Positions 34,250-44,280 are shown, numbered from the stretch's first letter. The stretch: 64,000 nt of DNA from Cohnella sp. CFH 77786 (GCF_019400745.1 NZ_WJIB01000011.1:1-64000); one strand, 5' to 3'. Program-made: numbers and translations. The notes: generated by a model not told the origin, from the sequence alone.

Positions 34250-34480
34250 TTGGCCTATCGAGGGAAACCGGTTGAAGAACTCCCCTTGGAAGAGACGGTG
34301 ATTTGGACCTGCGGGAACGAGGATTGCAATGTGTGGATCAGGGATAATTTCTCGTTCGCCACGGTGCCCGTTTGCCATCGATGTCACTCTCCGATGATCA
34401 GCGGGGTCAAGATGCTTCCGCCGCTGATGAACACGAACAAAGACATGAAGTCCATCAAAGAAGGCATTCGAATCTTGTAG
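34250..34480 (+). CDS. YdjO-like cold-inducible zinc-ribbon protein
   Basis: A 76-aa protein from TTG 34250. The four cysteines in CGNEDC and CHRC (about 21-26 and 42-45), with WIRDNFS between, give a treble-cleft zinc-binding pattern as in B. subtilis YdjO. Position just after a csp gene agrees with the cold-inducible annotation of that family. The molecular role is unknown. Confidence 0.82.
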   Translation: MAYRGKPVEELPLEETVIWTCGNEDCNVWIRDNFSFATVPVCHRCHSPMISGVKMLPPLMNTNKDMKSIKEGIRIL

Positions 34481-34503
34481 TCGCGCGCTCGCGCGGCTTT
34501 TTT
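34479..34503 (+). terminator. Intrinsic terminator overlapping the ydjO-like stop codon
   Basis: AGTCGCGCG/CGCGCGGCT followed by seven T. The stem begins inside the TAG stop codon. Confidence 0.8.
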
Positions 34504-34712
34504 TCTACCGTTGACCAATCATGCAACAGCAAGGTCAACCCTTATTGGATTGATCCCCTATCTAGATTCGGCAACTTTTGCTCCCGTTCCCTCGTCAGCA
34601 CTCCATTCTGGCTCGAATGGCAAGATTCTGTCGGCCAATTCCGTCGCCACAGCCCTCGGGCAACGTCACGTCATTGAGCCGAAACGCCTCATTGCGCTCC
34701 GTGAGGCTGCCA

Positions 34713-35609
34713 TTATGCGTGATGCTTGCGGAAGTCTCCCGGCGTGACTCCAGTGTGCTTCTTGAACGTCCGGTTGAAATGGCTGATATGGTTATAGCCT
34801 ACCCGCGTCGCGATCTCGGTCACGCTAAGATCCGTTGCCCCGAGCAGTTCCATCGAGGCTTGAATGCGTATGGCCGATAGGTACTCGATATAGGACTTCC
34901 CTCTCACCAGCCTCAACATGTGGCTGAAATAGGAAGGAGCCATCAGCGCTTTGGCCGCTACCTCCTCCAAATGCAGATCCTCCTGATAATGCGATTCCAT
35001 GTAAGCGATCGCTTCGTAGAAGGCTTCCCGGTGCAGCGCGACCTTCTGATGCTCTTGCCGGCTTTGCGTCCCTGCATAACGTTTGTACTGTCGGCTGGTA
35101 ATGACGAGAAGCTTGAGCAGATCGGCCTTGATGGCCAGCCGGTAGCCTTCCTCTTGCTCCTCCCATTCGGAGAGGATGGCGTTCAGCAAATGCTCGACCT
35201 CGGTCTGGACGGAGGAGGGAAGCGCCATTTTGGGCAGCAGATCGGCTTCGGAAATGAGCGGACGGATATACGCGAAATCGACGAACGTCTGCATCCTCCC
35301 CAGGTCCCGGAAGCCTTCGTTGATCGCATGAGGCATGAAATCGACTTGGATCAGGGTGAAATCCATCGAATCGCGGGGACCGAGGCGATGCTCCTGAAAA
35401 GGAGGGATCGAGAAGAGATCGCCTTTGGTCAGCACGTACTGCCGGCCCGCCGCCCAATGAAAACAGCTGCCGGACTTCATGTAGCAGAGCTGCAGGTGCT
35501 CGTGCGCGTGCACGGACCGATTCATGTTGAGGGGCGTCCGGACCTCGATTTTGAACGGGAAATCCTCGTCCAGTACCTCTTTGTACGCATAAACCGGATA
35601 TTCGGGCAT
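34713..35609 (-). CDS. AraC-family regulator of the polysaccharide locus
   Basis: A 298-aa regulator. The cupin sensor carries the HAHEHLQLCYMKSG segment (about 32-45). The C-terminal double HTH lies at about 195-298 (HLEEVAAKALMAPSYFSHML, then VTEIATRVGYNHISHFNRTF). ATG 35609 with GAGGAGGACGTC before it is the start; the longer frame to 35798 lacks an SD. It is divergent from the isomerase-dehydrogenase-YesN-hydrolase operon and so probably senses a sugar product of that pathway. Confidence 0.9.
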   Translation of the reverse strand: MPEYPVYAYKEVLDEDFPFKIEVRTPLNMNRSVHAHEHLQLCYMKSGSCFHWAAGRQYVLTKGDLFSIPPFQEHRLGPRDSMDFTLIQVDFMPHAINEGFRDLGRMQTFVDFAYIRPLISEADLLPKMALPSSVQTEVEHLLNAILSEWEEQEEGYRLAIKADLLKLLVITSRQYKRYAGTQSRQEHQKVALHREAFYEAIAYMESHYQEDLHLEEVAAKALMAPSYFSHMLRLVRGKSYIEYLSAIRIQASMELLGATDLSVTEIATRVGYNHISHFNRTFKKHTGVTPGDFRKHHA

Positions 35610-35782
35610 GACGTCCTCCTCTTTTCGGGGCTCGTTCGCGCCTTGTTCTCTTAAGACAAGGTTACAAGGATTCTCGGAAATGTGCAAAAAAAACGCGGAA
35701 AAGGGAAAGCGTGACCGGAAACCCCTTGCCATAATAGGAAGCAAGCCTGAGCAGCCCGCGCGAGGAGGAGGGGAAAAGAGGC

Positions 35783-36640
35783 ATGAACCGTCTGGCATTC
35801 AGCACGCTGCCTTGCGAGGGTTGGACCTTGGAGGAGATGGCGGCGATCGCGAAGGCATGCGGTTATGGCGGAATCGAGCTGAGAGAAGGGGAGGCCTGGG
35901 GGATATCCGCCGGGATGACGCCCCAAGAACGGGAAGCCGCGCTTCGCGTTTTCGAGGAACAAGGCATCCGCGTTACGAATATCGGCTCAAGCGTAAGCTT
36001 TACGGGCGGCGAAGGGGACGAAGCGGAATTCGGCCATTTCCGGAATGCCGTCCTGCTGGCACGGGATTTGAAGGCTGCCGGGGTTCGGATTTTTCTCGGT
36101 TATTTCAATACCCGGAAGAACAACCCGATGCCGGACATTCCCTATCCCGCGATCGTGGCCCGGATCCGAACCGCATGCGATTTTGCCGCCGCCCGCGGCG
36201 TGCAAGTGTGGATCGAAACGCATAACGAATTCGCCGCCGGCCGTTCGCTTCGCCAGCTGCTGGATGACGTAGAGAAGCCGAATTGCGCGGTCATCTACGA
36301 TGTCATCCACCCGCTCGAAGAAGGAGAAACGCCGGAAGAGACGATCGCGCTGCTCGGCTCGCAGTGCGTTCATGTGCATGTCAAAGATGGCGTTCCTCAT
36401 GAGGATCCGCTGGAGGCGAGCTGGAAATATACGAAGGTCGGAGCGGGGCGGGTACCCATCTCCTCCATCGTCCGCCTCTTGGAACAAACGGGTTATGCCG
36501 GTTATTACTCTCTCGAGTGGGAAACCAAATGGCGGACGGAGCTGAGGGTGTGCGGCGCGGAGCCGGCGGTCGTTATTCCCCGGTATGTCGAATACATGAA
36601 GGACGTGTTCCGCTCTGACGAAATGAGGATTCCACGGTGA
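35783..36640 (+). CDS. Sugar phosphate isomerase/epimerase-family protein
   Basis: A 285-aa TIM-barrel of the xylose-isomerase/AP-endonuclease-2 superfamily. Metal-ligand positions are visible as WIETHNEFA (about 137-145), IYDVIHP (about 172-178), HVHVKDG (about 197-203) and SLEWETKW near 240. These enzymes epimerise or isomerise keto sugars and inosose-type compounds with a divalent metal. It is first in the operon, coupled to the next gene by a GTGA overlap. It probably acts on the monosaccharide released by the hydrolases downstream. Confidence 0.88.
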   Translation: MNRLAFSTLPCEGWTLEEMAAIAKACGYGGIELREGEAWGISAGMTPQEREAALRVFEEQGIRVTNIGSSVSFTGGEGDEAEFGHFRNAVLLARDLKAAGVRIFLGYFNTRKNNPMPDIPYPAIVARIRTACDFAAARGVQVWIETHNEFAAGRSLRQLLDDVEKPNCAVIYDVIHPLEEGETPEETIALLGSQCVHVHVKDGVPHEDPLEASWKYTKVGAGRVPISSIVRLLEQTGYAGYYSLEWETKWRTELRVCGAEPAVVIPRYVEYMKDVFRSDEMRIPR

Positions 36641-37638
36641 AAACATTGGTTGCGATCGCGAACGCGGATTTGCGGGAATTGTTTTGGCGAAAGCTTACGA
36701 TTCATAAGCTGGCCGGCATTTCCGAGACGGATTTCATCCCCTTGAATGAGCCGTTCTCGAGCCGGGATCTCGCCGAACGGATCGGCGATTACGACGCCTG
36801 CATCACATCGTGGGGATCCCCGGTCTTTACCCCCGAGGTGCTGGCGCGCGCCGGAAAATTGAAGTTCATCGGTCACGGAGCGGGCAGCGTGGCGTCCATC
36901 GTGAACGAGGACGTGTTCGATACCGCCATTGCCGTCACGTCGGCCAACAAAGTGCTCGCGCTCTCGACCGCCGAATGTGCGGTCGCCCTGATGCTGGCGG
37001 GAGCATGGCGCATGAAGGAGTACAGCGCAAGGATCGCGAGGGGGGAGTGGAGCAACAACAATCGGGAAACGGTTCTCGGCGTAACGAGAAGGGTGATCGG
37101 TCTCGTAGGATATGGCGAAATCTCCAAGCAAGTCATCCGGATGCTTCGCCCTTTCAACGCGACCGTCCTGCTGTACTCCGGTTACTGCACGCAAGAGGAA
37201 GCGGCCGCGCGCGGCGTGGAGCTGTGCGGGCTCGACGAGCTGTTCGAGCGCTGCGACATCGTCTCGCTGCATAATACGTGGACGCCCCGAACGGAAGGAA
37301 TGATCGGAGCCGAACAATTGAAGCGGCTTCGCGACGGCGCGCTCTTCGTGAATACGGCGCGAGGTCCGATCGTGCAGGAGCGGGCGCTGTTGGAGGAGCT
37401 CCGCACGGGACGTTTCCATGCTGCCCTCGACGTTTACGACCGGGAGCCGCTGCCCTCGGACCATGAGCTTTCGGAGATGCCGAACGTCCTGTGTCTGCCG
37501 CATATCGGCGGGTTTCACGGCTTGCTGAAGCGCGAGCTTTGCGATTTTATCGTCGACGAGCTGTACCGTTTCGCGAAAGGCGAAAGCTTGCTCGGAAAAG
37601 TTACGGTTGAACACTACCGCAGGTTGACGCCGAGATAA
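36637..37638 (+). CDS. D-isomer-specific 2-hydroxyacid dehydrogenase family protein
   Basis: A 333-aa NAD-dependent dehydrogenase. The Rossmann motif GLVGYGEISKQVI lies near 153-165. The catalytic triad is Arg in NTARGPIV (about 236), Glu in DREPLPS (about 269) and His in LPHIGGFH (about 289). GTG 36637 overlaps the isomerase stop. Members of this clade reduce or oxidise alpha-hydroxy acids, including sugar acids. In this operon a sugar-acid role is likely, consistent with uronic-acid breakdown. Confidence 0.9.
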   Translation: MKTLVAIANADLRELFWRKLTIHKLAGISETDFIPLNEPFSSRDLAERIGDYDACITSWGSPVFTPEVLARAGKLKFIGHGAGSVASIVNEDVFDTAIAVTSANKVLALSTAECAVALMLAGAWRMKEYSARIARGEWSNNNRETVLGVTRRVIGLVGYGEISKQVIRMLRPFNATVLLYSGYCTQEEAAARGVELCGLDELFERCDIVSLHNTWTPRTEGMIGAEQLKRLRDGALFVNTARGPIVQERALLEELRTGRFHAALDVYDREPLPSDHELSEMPNVLCLPHIGGFHGLLKRELCDFIVDELYRFAKGESLLGKVTVEHYRRLTPR

Positions 37639-37718
37639 TCTATACACGGCTTCGCCGGCTTTGATAAGATATGGAAAACCGGCGACAGCCGGTAAGCCAT
37701 ACCGGAGGCGGGGACGGC

Positions 37719-39932
37719 ATGAGGAAGATACAACCGATTCTTTTCATCCGAAACGGAATGAATTCCCTGTTCGCAAGGCTCATAGCGGGGTTTTTGTTCA
37801 TCGTGCTGCTGCTGGCTTCCCTTACTTTGTATTCCGTCTCCGTATCGAAAAACGACTTGAAGCAAGAGATCGTCAAGTACAACACGAACCTGCTCGACCA
37901 TTCGAAGGACAGCTATGAAAAGCATCTGAATCTCGTTAAGCAGCAGATGCTTCTTTTTTTTACGAGCGAAGAGATAATCAGGCTGCAGAAGAAACCCGAT
38001 AACGTGGACTATCCGCTCATCGTCCGGGAAATCGCGCGATGGACGACCGTTCCTTACTTGTACATCAACAATATCGTTTTCTATTCGAAGAAGGACGACC
38101 TTGTGTTGGAGAAAGGGACGAGCACGAATGCGGAATCGATGTTCGAAGTCTTCTCCTCAAGCAAGGAATACCCGTTGGCATTCTGGAGGCGGCAATTCGC
38201 GGAGTCCTACACGTACCGGATCTTTCCGTCCGCGGTGATGGCCAATACGATGTTTCGCGACAGTCCGCAGCTGCTCGGCGAGCTCAAGCCGATCGTGATC
38301 AAGAGCATCGACAACCCGGATTTCTATATGGTCGTATTGCTAGATGCCGGCAAAATGTACGACGCGTTCCACCAGAGCGTGTATAAGGACTTCATGATCT
38401 ACGACGATCATGGTCAGCCGATATTCGCCAGAACGGGACAGGAGCCTTTCCTTGATTTCGAACAATTGCGCGAGCTCGGTGCGGGAGGCGCGTTCATCCG
38501 GGACGGGAAGTATTACTTTCTGAATCAGGGCGAACAAACCGGGTTTACCTACGTCTCCCGCGTGCCCGCCGACCGGATCGCCGCCCAGACGAGGATCAAC
38601 ATCACGCTCCTGGTCATTATCCTGGCGGCCATCGCGCTCAGCGTCCTGTTCTCGTTCCTCTTCGCGGCGCGAATCAACAACCCGCTGAAGAAAGTGATCG
38701 AGTCGATCCGGAGGATGAACGACGAACCGCCTTACCGATCGAAAATCAAGGAGTTCAACATCATCAGCGGCCAAATCCACGGCAACCGGATGTTATACCG
38801 GCAGCTGTCCTTCATCAACCACCTGAAGGCCATCCGCGGCCATGAGTCCGATGCTCCGGAGCTCGATTTCAAGGGCAAGCCGTTCGTATTCGTTCTCTTC
38901 CAAGTCCAGCCCGACCGCAGCGAGCTCCATTCGCCGGAAGTCGTGCAGAACTGGCTTTATTATTTGAGGATATTCATAGACAGTAAACTGAAGCCGGGTT
39001 TCCCGGACGCTTTGACGTTCCAGATCGAACGGGATCAGATTCTTAGCCTTGTGTTCACGGAACGGTCGGAGGAAGTCATCGAGCAGCTGAGCCAAATAAA
39101 GCACGTGTTCGATCAGGACTTGGAGCACGGCGTCGTTACGATGGCCGTCACGTCAGCGTATTCGGCATCGGATCAATTGACCGCGGCCTATGAGGAGGCC
39201 CAGGAGCTGGCGGGCGAACGGCTGATGACGGGCGAGACGCAAATCATCCTTCGCCGCGGCGAAGCGCCCGTCGCGCTCGGCTTTTCGCCGGATCAGGAGA
39301 AGGAGCTGGAAGCGAACCTGAAAGCGGGGAATGCCCCCCAGCTTGCCGCCTTGGTGGAACAACACTTCGCCAGGTGGCATCGCGACGTTCCGACGGCGGC
39401 ATCGCTGGCGAGGTTTGCCGAATCCGCCGCCGGAAAAATCCGCAACGCGGTAACGCCTTTCCCCCTGGAGCCCGAGGAAGCCGATGCCTTGTTGGGCAAA
39501 ACGGGGGAGCGGATCGGGCGATGCCGAACGGTGAAGGAATTGGAGAGGGTATTGGTCGAATGGGTGACGAAGTCGGCGGAAGCCGTAAGGGAGAAGAAGG
39601 AAGAGAAACATCCGATTACGTCCCAAGTCGTCGATTACATTCACGAACATTTGGCGGACGAGATCTACCTGGACGTACTGTCGGCCAAGCTCAAGATGAG
39701 CAGCGGTTATTTGTCTTCCTATTTCAAGGCCAAAACCGGAATCAATATCGTGGATTATATCAACGAAACCCGGATCGCGAAGGCGGCAAGCCTGCTCGAC
39801 GACGACCGCCTCAAAATCCGGGACGCCGCGCAGGCCGTCGGTTACCGGAACATCACTTCGTTTAACCGGATGTTCAAGAAATACACGGGGCTGACGCCAA
39901 GCGAATACCGAAAAAGGAACGAATCGAATTGA
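37719..39932 (+). CDS. YesN-type membrane-spanning AraC regulator
   Basis: A 737-aa one-component sensor. Membrane helix 1 is at about 18-40, an extracellular sensing domain at about 40-290, helix 2 at about 290-315 (INITLLVIILAAIALSVLFS) and a HAMP-like linker after it. A cytoplasmic domain lies at 380-600 and the AraC HTH at 640-737 (LDVLSAKLKMSSGYLSSYF, then IRDAAQAVGYRNITSFNRMF). ATG 37719 has GGAGG upstream. Such regulators sense oligosaccharides directly or through a binding protein and activate adjacent glycan genes. The stop overlaps the next start (TTGA). Confidence 0.9.
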   Translation: MRKIQPILFIRNGMNSLFARLIAGFLFIVLLLASLTLYSVSVSKNDLKQEIVKYNTNLLDHSKDSYEKHLNLVKQQMLLFFTSEEIIRLQKKPDNVDYPLIVREIARWTTVPYLYINNIVFYSKKDDLVLEKGTSTNAESMFEVFSSSKEYPLAFWRRQFAESYTYRIFPSAVMANTMFRDSPQLLGELKPIVIKSIDNPDFYMVVLLDAGKMYDAFHQSVYKDFMIYDDHGQPIFARTGQEPFLDFEQLRELGAGGAFIRDGKYYFLNQGEQTGFTYVSRVPADRIAAQTRINITLLVIILAAIALSVLFSFLFAARINNPLKKVIESIRRMNDEPPYRSKIKEFNIISGQIHGNRMLYRQLSFINHLKAIRGHESDAPELDFKGKPFVFVLFQVQPDRSELHSPEVVQNWLYYLRIFIDSKLKPGFPDALTFQIERDQILSLVFTERSEEVIEQLSQIKHVFDQDLEHGVVTMAVTSAYSASDQLTAAYEEAQELAGERLMTGETQIILRRGEAPVALGFSPDQEKELEANLKAGNAPQLAALVEQHFARWHRDVPTAASLARFAESAAGKIRNAVTPFPLEPEEADALLGKTGERIGRCRTVKELERVLVEWVTKSAEAVREKKEEKHPITSQVVDYIHEHLADEIYLDVLSAKLKMSSGYLSSYFKAKTGINIVDYINETRIAKAASLLDDDRLKIRDAAQAVGYRNITSFNRMFKKYTGLTPSEYRKRNESN

Positions 39933-42900
39933 ACAAGCCGGGATTGACGTATGAGGGGCTCCTTGACAAATTCGCGAATCCTCCCGCGGCGTTTCGCTCC
40001 GTGCCGTTCTGGTCTTGGAACGGCAAGCTGGAGCAGGAAGAACTGAATGCCCAAATCGAAGGCTTCAGGGAGCAGGGAATGGGCGGGTTCATGATGCATG
40101 TCCGGGAAGGGCTCGAGACGCCTTATTTGGGCGATGAATTCATGGAACGCGTCAAGGATACGGTCGCCAAAGCGAAAGCCGAGGGGATGCATGCGTGGTT
40201 ATACGATGAAGACAAGTATTCCTCCGGCATGGGAGGCGGCATGGTGCCCCGCATCGGCGGAGACGCGGTGCGCGCCAAAGCGTTGTCGCTGACAGTATGT
40301 CGGCGCTTCGAGCAGGCAGACGAGTCGGTGCTGGCCGTCTATCTCGCGAGAATAAGCGCGGACGGAAATGAGCTGCTGAGCTGCGTGCGGTTGAAGGAAG
40401 CGGATGCCGACGATCGAGGTGTTCAAGACGATGAAGTCTATTTGGTTATGCGCCGGCATGTCGCTTCCCCGAACGAGTGGTGCCATGGCGACACGTATCC
40501 GGACCACTTGAACCCCGAATCGACCGCGATTTTTCTGGAGACGACTTACGAGCGGTATAAGTCGGCCGTCGGCGAAGAATTCGGACGGACGATTCCCGGG
40601 ATCTTCACCGACGAGCCCAGCATTCTCGGGTTCAAGGAAGGGCTGGATCAGCCGGAGATGACTTGGATCCCCTGGTCGGACGTGCTGCCCGGGGTATTCG
40701 CCGATAAGCGCGGCTATGAAATATGGGATCGTCTTCCGTATTTCTTCTTCCATGGCCGGCCTTCGTCCAAAATCCGCTTCGATTTCTGGAAGACCGTCAC
40801 CGAGCAGTTCTGCGAAAGTTATTCGAAAGCAATCGGCGACTGGTGCCGGGAGAATGGGCTTGCTTTCGCCGGCCACTATTGCGAAGTTGACGTAGTAGGG
40901 GCGACCCGGCATTGCGGTGCCGTCATGCCGAATTACCGCTATTTGGATATTCCCGGCATCGATACGCTGTGCGAGCAGACGGACGAAAGCTTGACGGTCA
41001 AGCAGGTGTCGAGCGTAGCGAACCAATACGGGAAGAAGAGAGTCATCTCGGAAACCTACGGCGTGACGGGCTGGGATTTTTCATTCGAAAGCCGCAAATG
41101 GATCGGGGATTGGCAGTTCGCGCTCGGGGTGAACCTTCTCACCTACCACCTCGCGTTATACTCCCTTCGCGGATGCCGCAAGCGGGACTATCCGCCTTCG
41201 TTCAATTACAACGTGAACTGGTGGGAGCATAACCGCGTCATGGAAGATTATTTCGCCCGGCTTGGCACGGTATTGAGCGAAGGGAACGTCGTCCGGGACG
41301 TGTTGGTCCTTCACCGGGCGACGTCGGTCTGGGCCCTGCTCGGCCAGGATGTGAAGGCGAAGGATTGGCTTGGTCAAGGCGGGAATAACGAAGCGCTTGG
41401 CCGGTACGATCAAGAATTTAACGATTTCGTCCGCCGGCTGCTGGGCGAACATTACGATTTCGATTTGGGAGACGAGCTGATCCTGCAGGAGATCGGAAAC
41501 GTCGATGGCGGGCGGTTGCGGGTCGGCGAAGCCGAATACCGGGTGGTCGTGCTGCCTTCTCTCGTGAATCTGCTGGGATCTACGCTCGAATTGCTGCTTG
41601 AGTATCTGAACTCGGGCGGGCGAGTGCTGTCGTACGGCCAGGTTCCGACGATGATGGAAGGAGAACCGGCCGAAGCGCGGCTGCGGGAAATGCTCCGGCA
41701 TCCGCGCTTGAAGCACTTTCGGTCCGTGGACGGCCTTGTCGCGGAATTGGAAGCCGGCTTATCCCGTTCCGTCAGCTTGACGCTGCCGGACGGACGGCAG
41801 GCGGACCGGCTGCTGTATATGCGCCGGGAGCTGCGCGATTGCACGGTCGTGTTCGTCGTCAACAACGACAGGGAGAATGCGCATGACGTCGAAGTCCGGT
41901 TACAGGGCGGCGGCCGTCTGGAAGCGTGGGATCCGTTGACGGGCGGGAAGGCCGAAGTGCCGGTCGTGTCAAAGGACGACAGCGTCTTGTTCCGGGAACG
42001 GTTCGGTCCGGCGGAATCCAAGCTCTACGTCTTGTCCGGCGACGAGGCGGGGCATACGGGAACGATTCGGCGAGACCCCGGAGCTCTTACGCAATCCGCG
42101 TATTTCGCTGTGGGACTCGGAGAGCCGGTCTCGTTCGCGCGGACGGCACCGAACGCCCTCGTACTGGACCGGTGCCAATACCGGTTTGAGGGAGAAGCCT
42201 GGTCGGAGACGATGGACGTTTGGCGTGCCCAGAAGGAAATCCGCGCGAGGTTGGGCATGAGACAGGTGTACGCGAACGGCAAGCTCCAGCGGTACTTCTG
42301 GGTGCACGAGCCGCACGGGAATGACGGGAAGCCGGTCGACTTCCGTTTCGTCTTCCACGTGCAGGACATTCCCCCGACGGATACGTTCGTCGCGTTCGAG
42401 CAGGCGGAACGGTTCCGGTTCCGGCTGAACGGCGAGCCGATCGTCGAGGGGCCGCAAGGGTGGTACCTCGACCGCTGCATGTCGACCGTCAAGCTGCCGG
42501 TGCCGGTGTCCGGAGAGAACGTGCTCGAAATCGGCTGCGAATACATTCACGATATGGAAATCGAGGACGCTTTCCTGATCGGCGATTTCGCGGTTGACGG
42601 CAGCCGCCGGTTGGTCCGGGAGCCCGGGAATCTTCGTCTCGGAGACTGGTGCCCGCAAGGGTATCCGCATTACTGCGGCAGCATGGTCTATCGTTTCGAA
42701 TTCGAGGCGGATCTGTCGGCGGGGAACCCGATCGTGATGGAAATGGGCGCCTATGAGGCGGTTACGTTGAATCTGACCGTAAACGGACGGCACGGTAAGG
42801 CGATCCCTTGGCGTGCGGCGGGAACCGTCGAGCTGACGGAATGGCTTGTCCCGGGGAAGAACCGGATCGAGGTCGAGGTCGTCGGGAGCCCCCGCAACCT

Positions 42901-43051
42901 GCTTGGCCCTCTGCACGTGAACAGGCCGGACGGTGCCTGGCTCGATTGGTGGTCGTTCCATCCGACGGAGCGGGAGTATACGGGGGAATACGTGCTGCGT
43001 CCTTACGGCTTGATGGGGGAGATTCGGCTTTACCGTATAGAGAGCAATTGA
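39929..43051 (+). CDS. Large glycoside hydrolase, GH106-like
   Basis: A 1040-aa protein with no signal peptide, so probably cytoplasmic. The N-terminal barrel (about 1-420) opens with FRSVPFWSWNGKL, GGFMMHVREGLETPYL and AWLYDEDKYSSG, the pattern of the GH106-like alpha-L-rhamnosidase clan. Candidate catalytic acids lie in IFTDEPS (about 226) and ISETYGVTGWD (about 374). The C-terminal half holds beta-sandwich domains, one galactose-binding-like (about 760-1030). TTG 39929 has AAAAGGA upstream and overlaps the YesN stop. It probably trims rhamnose or a related deoxy sugar from imported oligosaccharides. Confidence 0.82.
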   Translation: MNKPGLTYEGLLDKFANPPAAFRSVPFWSWNGKLEQEELNAQIEGFREQGMGGFMMHVREGLETPYLGDEFMERVKDTVAKAKAEGMHAWLYDEDKYSSGMGGGMVPRIGGDAVRAKALSLTVCRRFEQADESVLAVYLARISADGNELLSCVRLKEADADDRGVQDDEVYLVMRRHVASPNEWCHGDTYPDHLNPESTAIFLETTYERYKSAVGEEFGRTIPGIFTDEPSILGFKEGLDQPEMTWIPWSDVLPGVFADKRGYEIWDRLPYFFFHGRPSSKIRFDFWKTVTEQFCESYSKAIGDWCRENGLAFAGHYCEVDVVGATRHCGAVMPNYRYLDIPGIDTLCEQTDESLTVKQVSSVANQYGKKRVISETYGVTGWDFSFESRKWIGDWQFALGVNLLTYHLALYSLRGCRKRDYPPSFNYNVNWWEHNRVMEDYFARLGTVLSEGNVVRDVLVLHRATSVWALLGQDVKAKDWLGQGGNNEALGRYDQEFNDFVRRLLGEHYDFDLGDELILQEIGNVDGGRLRVGEAEYRVVVLPSLVNLLGSTLELLLEYLNSGGRVLSYGQVPTMMEGEPAEARLREMLRHPRLKHFRSVDGLVAELEAGLSRSVSLTLPDGRQADRLLYMRRELRDCTVVFVVNNDRENAHDVEVRLQGGGRLEAWDPLTGGKAEVPVVSKDDSVLFRERFGPAESKLYVLSGDEAGHTGTIRRDPGALTQSAYFAVGLGEPVSFARTAPNALVLDRCQYRFEGEAWSETMDVWRAQKEIRARLGMRQVYANGKLQRYFWVHEPHGNDGKPVDFRFVFHVQDIPPTDTFVAFEQAERFRFRLNGEPIVEGPQGWYLDRCMSTVKLPVPVSGENVLEIGCEYIHDMEIEDAFLIGDFAVDGSRRLVREPGNLRLGDWCPQGYPHYCGSMVYRFEFEADLSAGNPIVMEMGAYEAVTLNLTVNGRHGKAIPWRAAGTVELTEWLVPGKNRIEVEVVGSPRNLLGPLHVNRPDGAWLDWWSFHPTEREYTGEYVLRPYGLMGEIRLYRIESN

Positions 43052-43089
43052 TTCCTCAAACAGAGGATTTCGAGGAGGAAGAAACGGCG

Positions 43090-44049
43090 ATGTATGACAA
43101 AGCGCTGAATCATGCTTACGAAACCATAGGGAATACGCCTATGGTTCGCTTATCGCGAATGACGGAAGGTCTTGATGGCCATATTTACGCGAAGTTGGAA
43201 TACTTGAATCCGGGATTCAGCAAGAAGGATCGGGCCGCTTTGCAGATGATCATCGAGGGCGAGCAAAGCGGGGCATTGGTTCCCGGACAAACGGTGATCG
43301 AGCTGACGAGCGGGAATACCGGAACCGGCTTAGCCATCGTTTGTGCAGGGAAAGGGTATCCTTTCATCGCGGTCATGTCGAAGGGGAATTCGCCGGAAAG
43401 AGCCAGTATGATGAAAGCCTTGGGTGCGGAGGTCGTGCTGGTCGATCAGGCTCCCGGATCCGTCCCCGGCCAAGTATCGGGTCAAGATCTTGCGTTAGTG
43501 GAGGAGACGGTGCGGCGATTAACGGTGGAAAGACAAGCTTTTCGCGCGGATCAGTTCAACCGTTGGGGAAATGTGCATGCCCATCAGTTTTTTACGGCGG
43601 AAGAAATGTGGAATCAAACGGAAGGGAACATCGATGTATTCGTCGATTTCGCCGGCAGCGGAGGGACATTCGCCGGATGTGCCAAAGGCTTGAAAAAGCA
43701 TAAGCCGTCTATTCGATGTTATCTGGTCGAACCGGAAACCGCGCCGTATCTGGCCGGCAAACCCGTGACGAATCCCGGCCATCGCATTCAAGGCGCAGGG
43801 TACTCCATGGATTTGCCCTTTCTTCGGGAACCGGAACTGATCGAAGATTACTTGCAGGTTTCCGACGGAGAAGCGATTCAAGCGGCGAGGGATCTGGCGA
43901 GGAAAGAAGGCATCTTCGCCGGTTTCTCATCGGGAGCCAACGTGGCCGCCGCTTTGAAATTGTTGCAAGGCAAGGAACGCGGCTCGAACATCGTGCTGAC
44001 GATCAACGATTCCGGCTTGAAATATTTGAGTACGGATCTGTTCGAATAG
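43090..44049 (+). CDS. Cysteine-synthase-family PLP enzyme
   Basis: A 319-aa fold-type-II PLP enzyme. The Lys-containing motif NPGFSKKDRAA (about 38-48) replaces the usual NPxxSVKDR; the substrate loop TSGNTGTGLA (about 75-84) and phosphate loop GSGGTFAG (about 192) are present. GAGGAGGAAG precedes ATG 43090. It could make cysteine or act as a beta-eliminating or beta-replacing enzyme on another amino acid. Its place at the end of a glycan operon is unusual. A terminator follows. Confidence 0.88.
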   Translation: MYDKALNHAYETIGNTPMVRLSRMTEGLDGHIYAKLEYLNPGFSKKDRAALQMIIEGEQSGALVPGQTVIELTSGNTGTGLAIVCAGKGYPFIAVMSKGNSPERASMMKALGAEVVLVDQAPGSVPGQVSGQDLALVEETVRRLTVERQAFRADQFNRWGNVHAHQFFTAEEMWNQTEGNIDVFVDFAGSGGTFAGCAKGLKKHKPSIRCYLVEPETAPYLAGKPVTNPGHRIQGAGYSMDLPFLREPELIEDYLQVSDGEAIQAARDLARKEGIFAGFSSGANVAAALKLLQGKERGSNIVLTINDSGLKYLSTDLFE

Positions 44050-44070
44050 CGAAAGAGGAATGGGTGACGA

Positions 44071-44115
44071 AAAAACGTCCTATTCTGCTCCGAGGAGTGG
44101 AGTTAGGACGTTTTT
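44071..44115 (+). terminator. Intrinsic terminator closing the operon
   Basis: AAAAACGTCCTA pairs with TAGGACGTTTTT around an inner GCTCC/GGAG helix, with a T-rich tail. Confidence 0.9.
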
Positions 44116-44280
44116 CTTTTGAACATCCAGAATTTATAAATATCTGCTATTCATTTCTGATTGATCTCGATCAAACGTTTATCCGCCCGAAAAAGGACGA
44201 CGTAGCCGTTTTACTTTTGAAATGATAGAGGTTATAAGTTTTCGGGGTGAAGGTAATGGTCGTGATTGTTTGCGGGAGGA

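Noticed and set aside
42808..43089. N-terminal extension of the cysteine-synthase-like frame
   Set aside because: It runs through the end of the GH106-like gene out of frame; ATG 43090 has a strong SD and the family-typical start.
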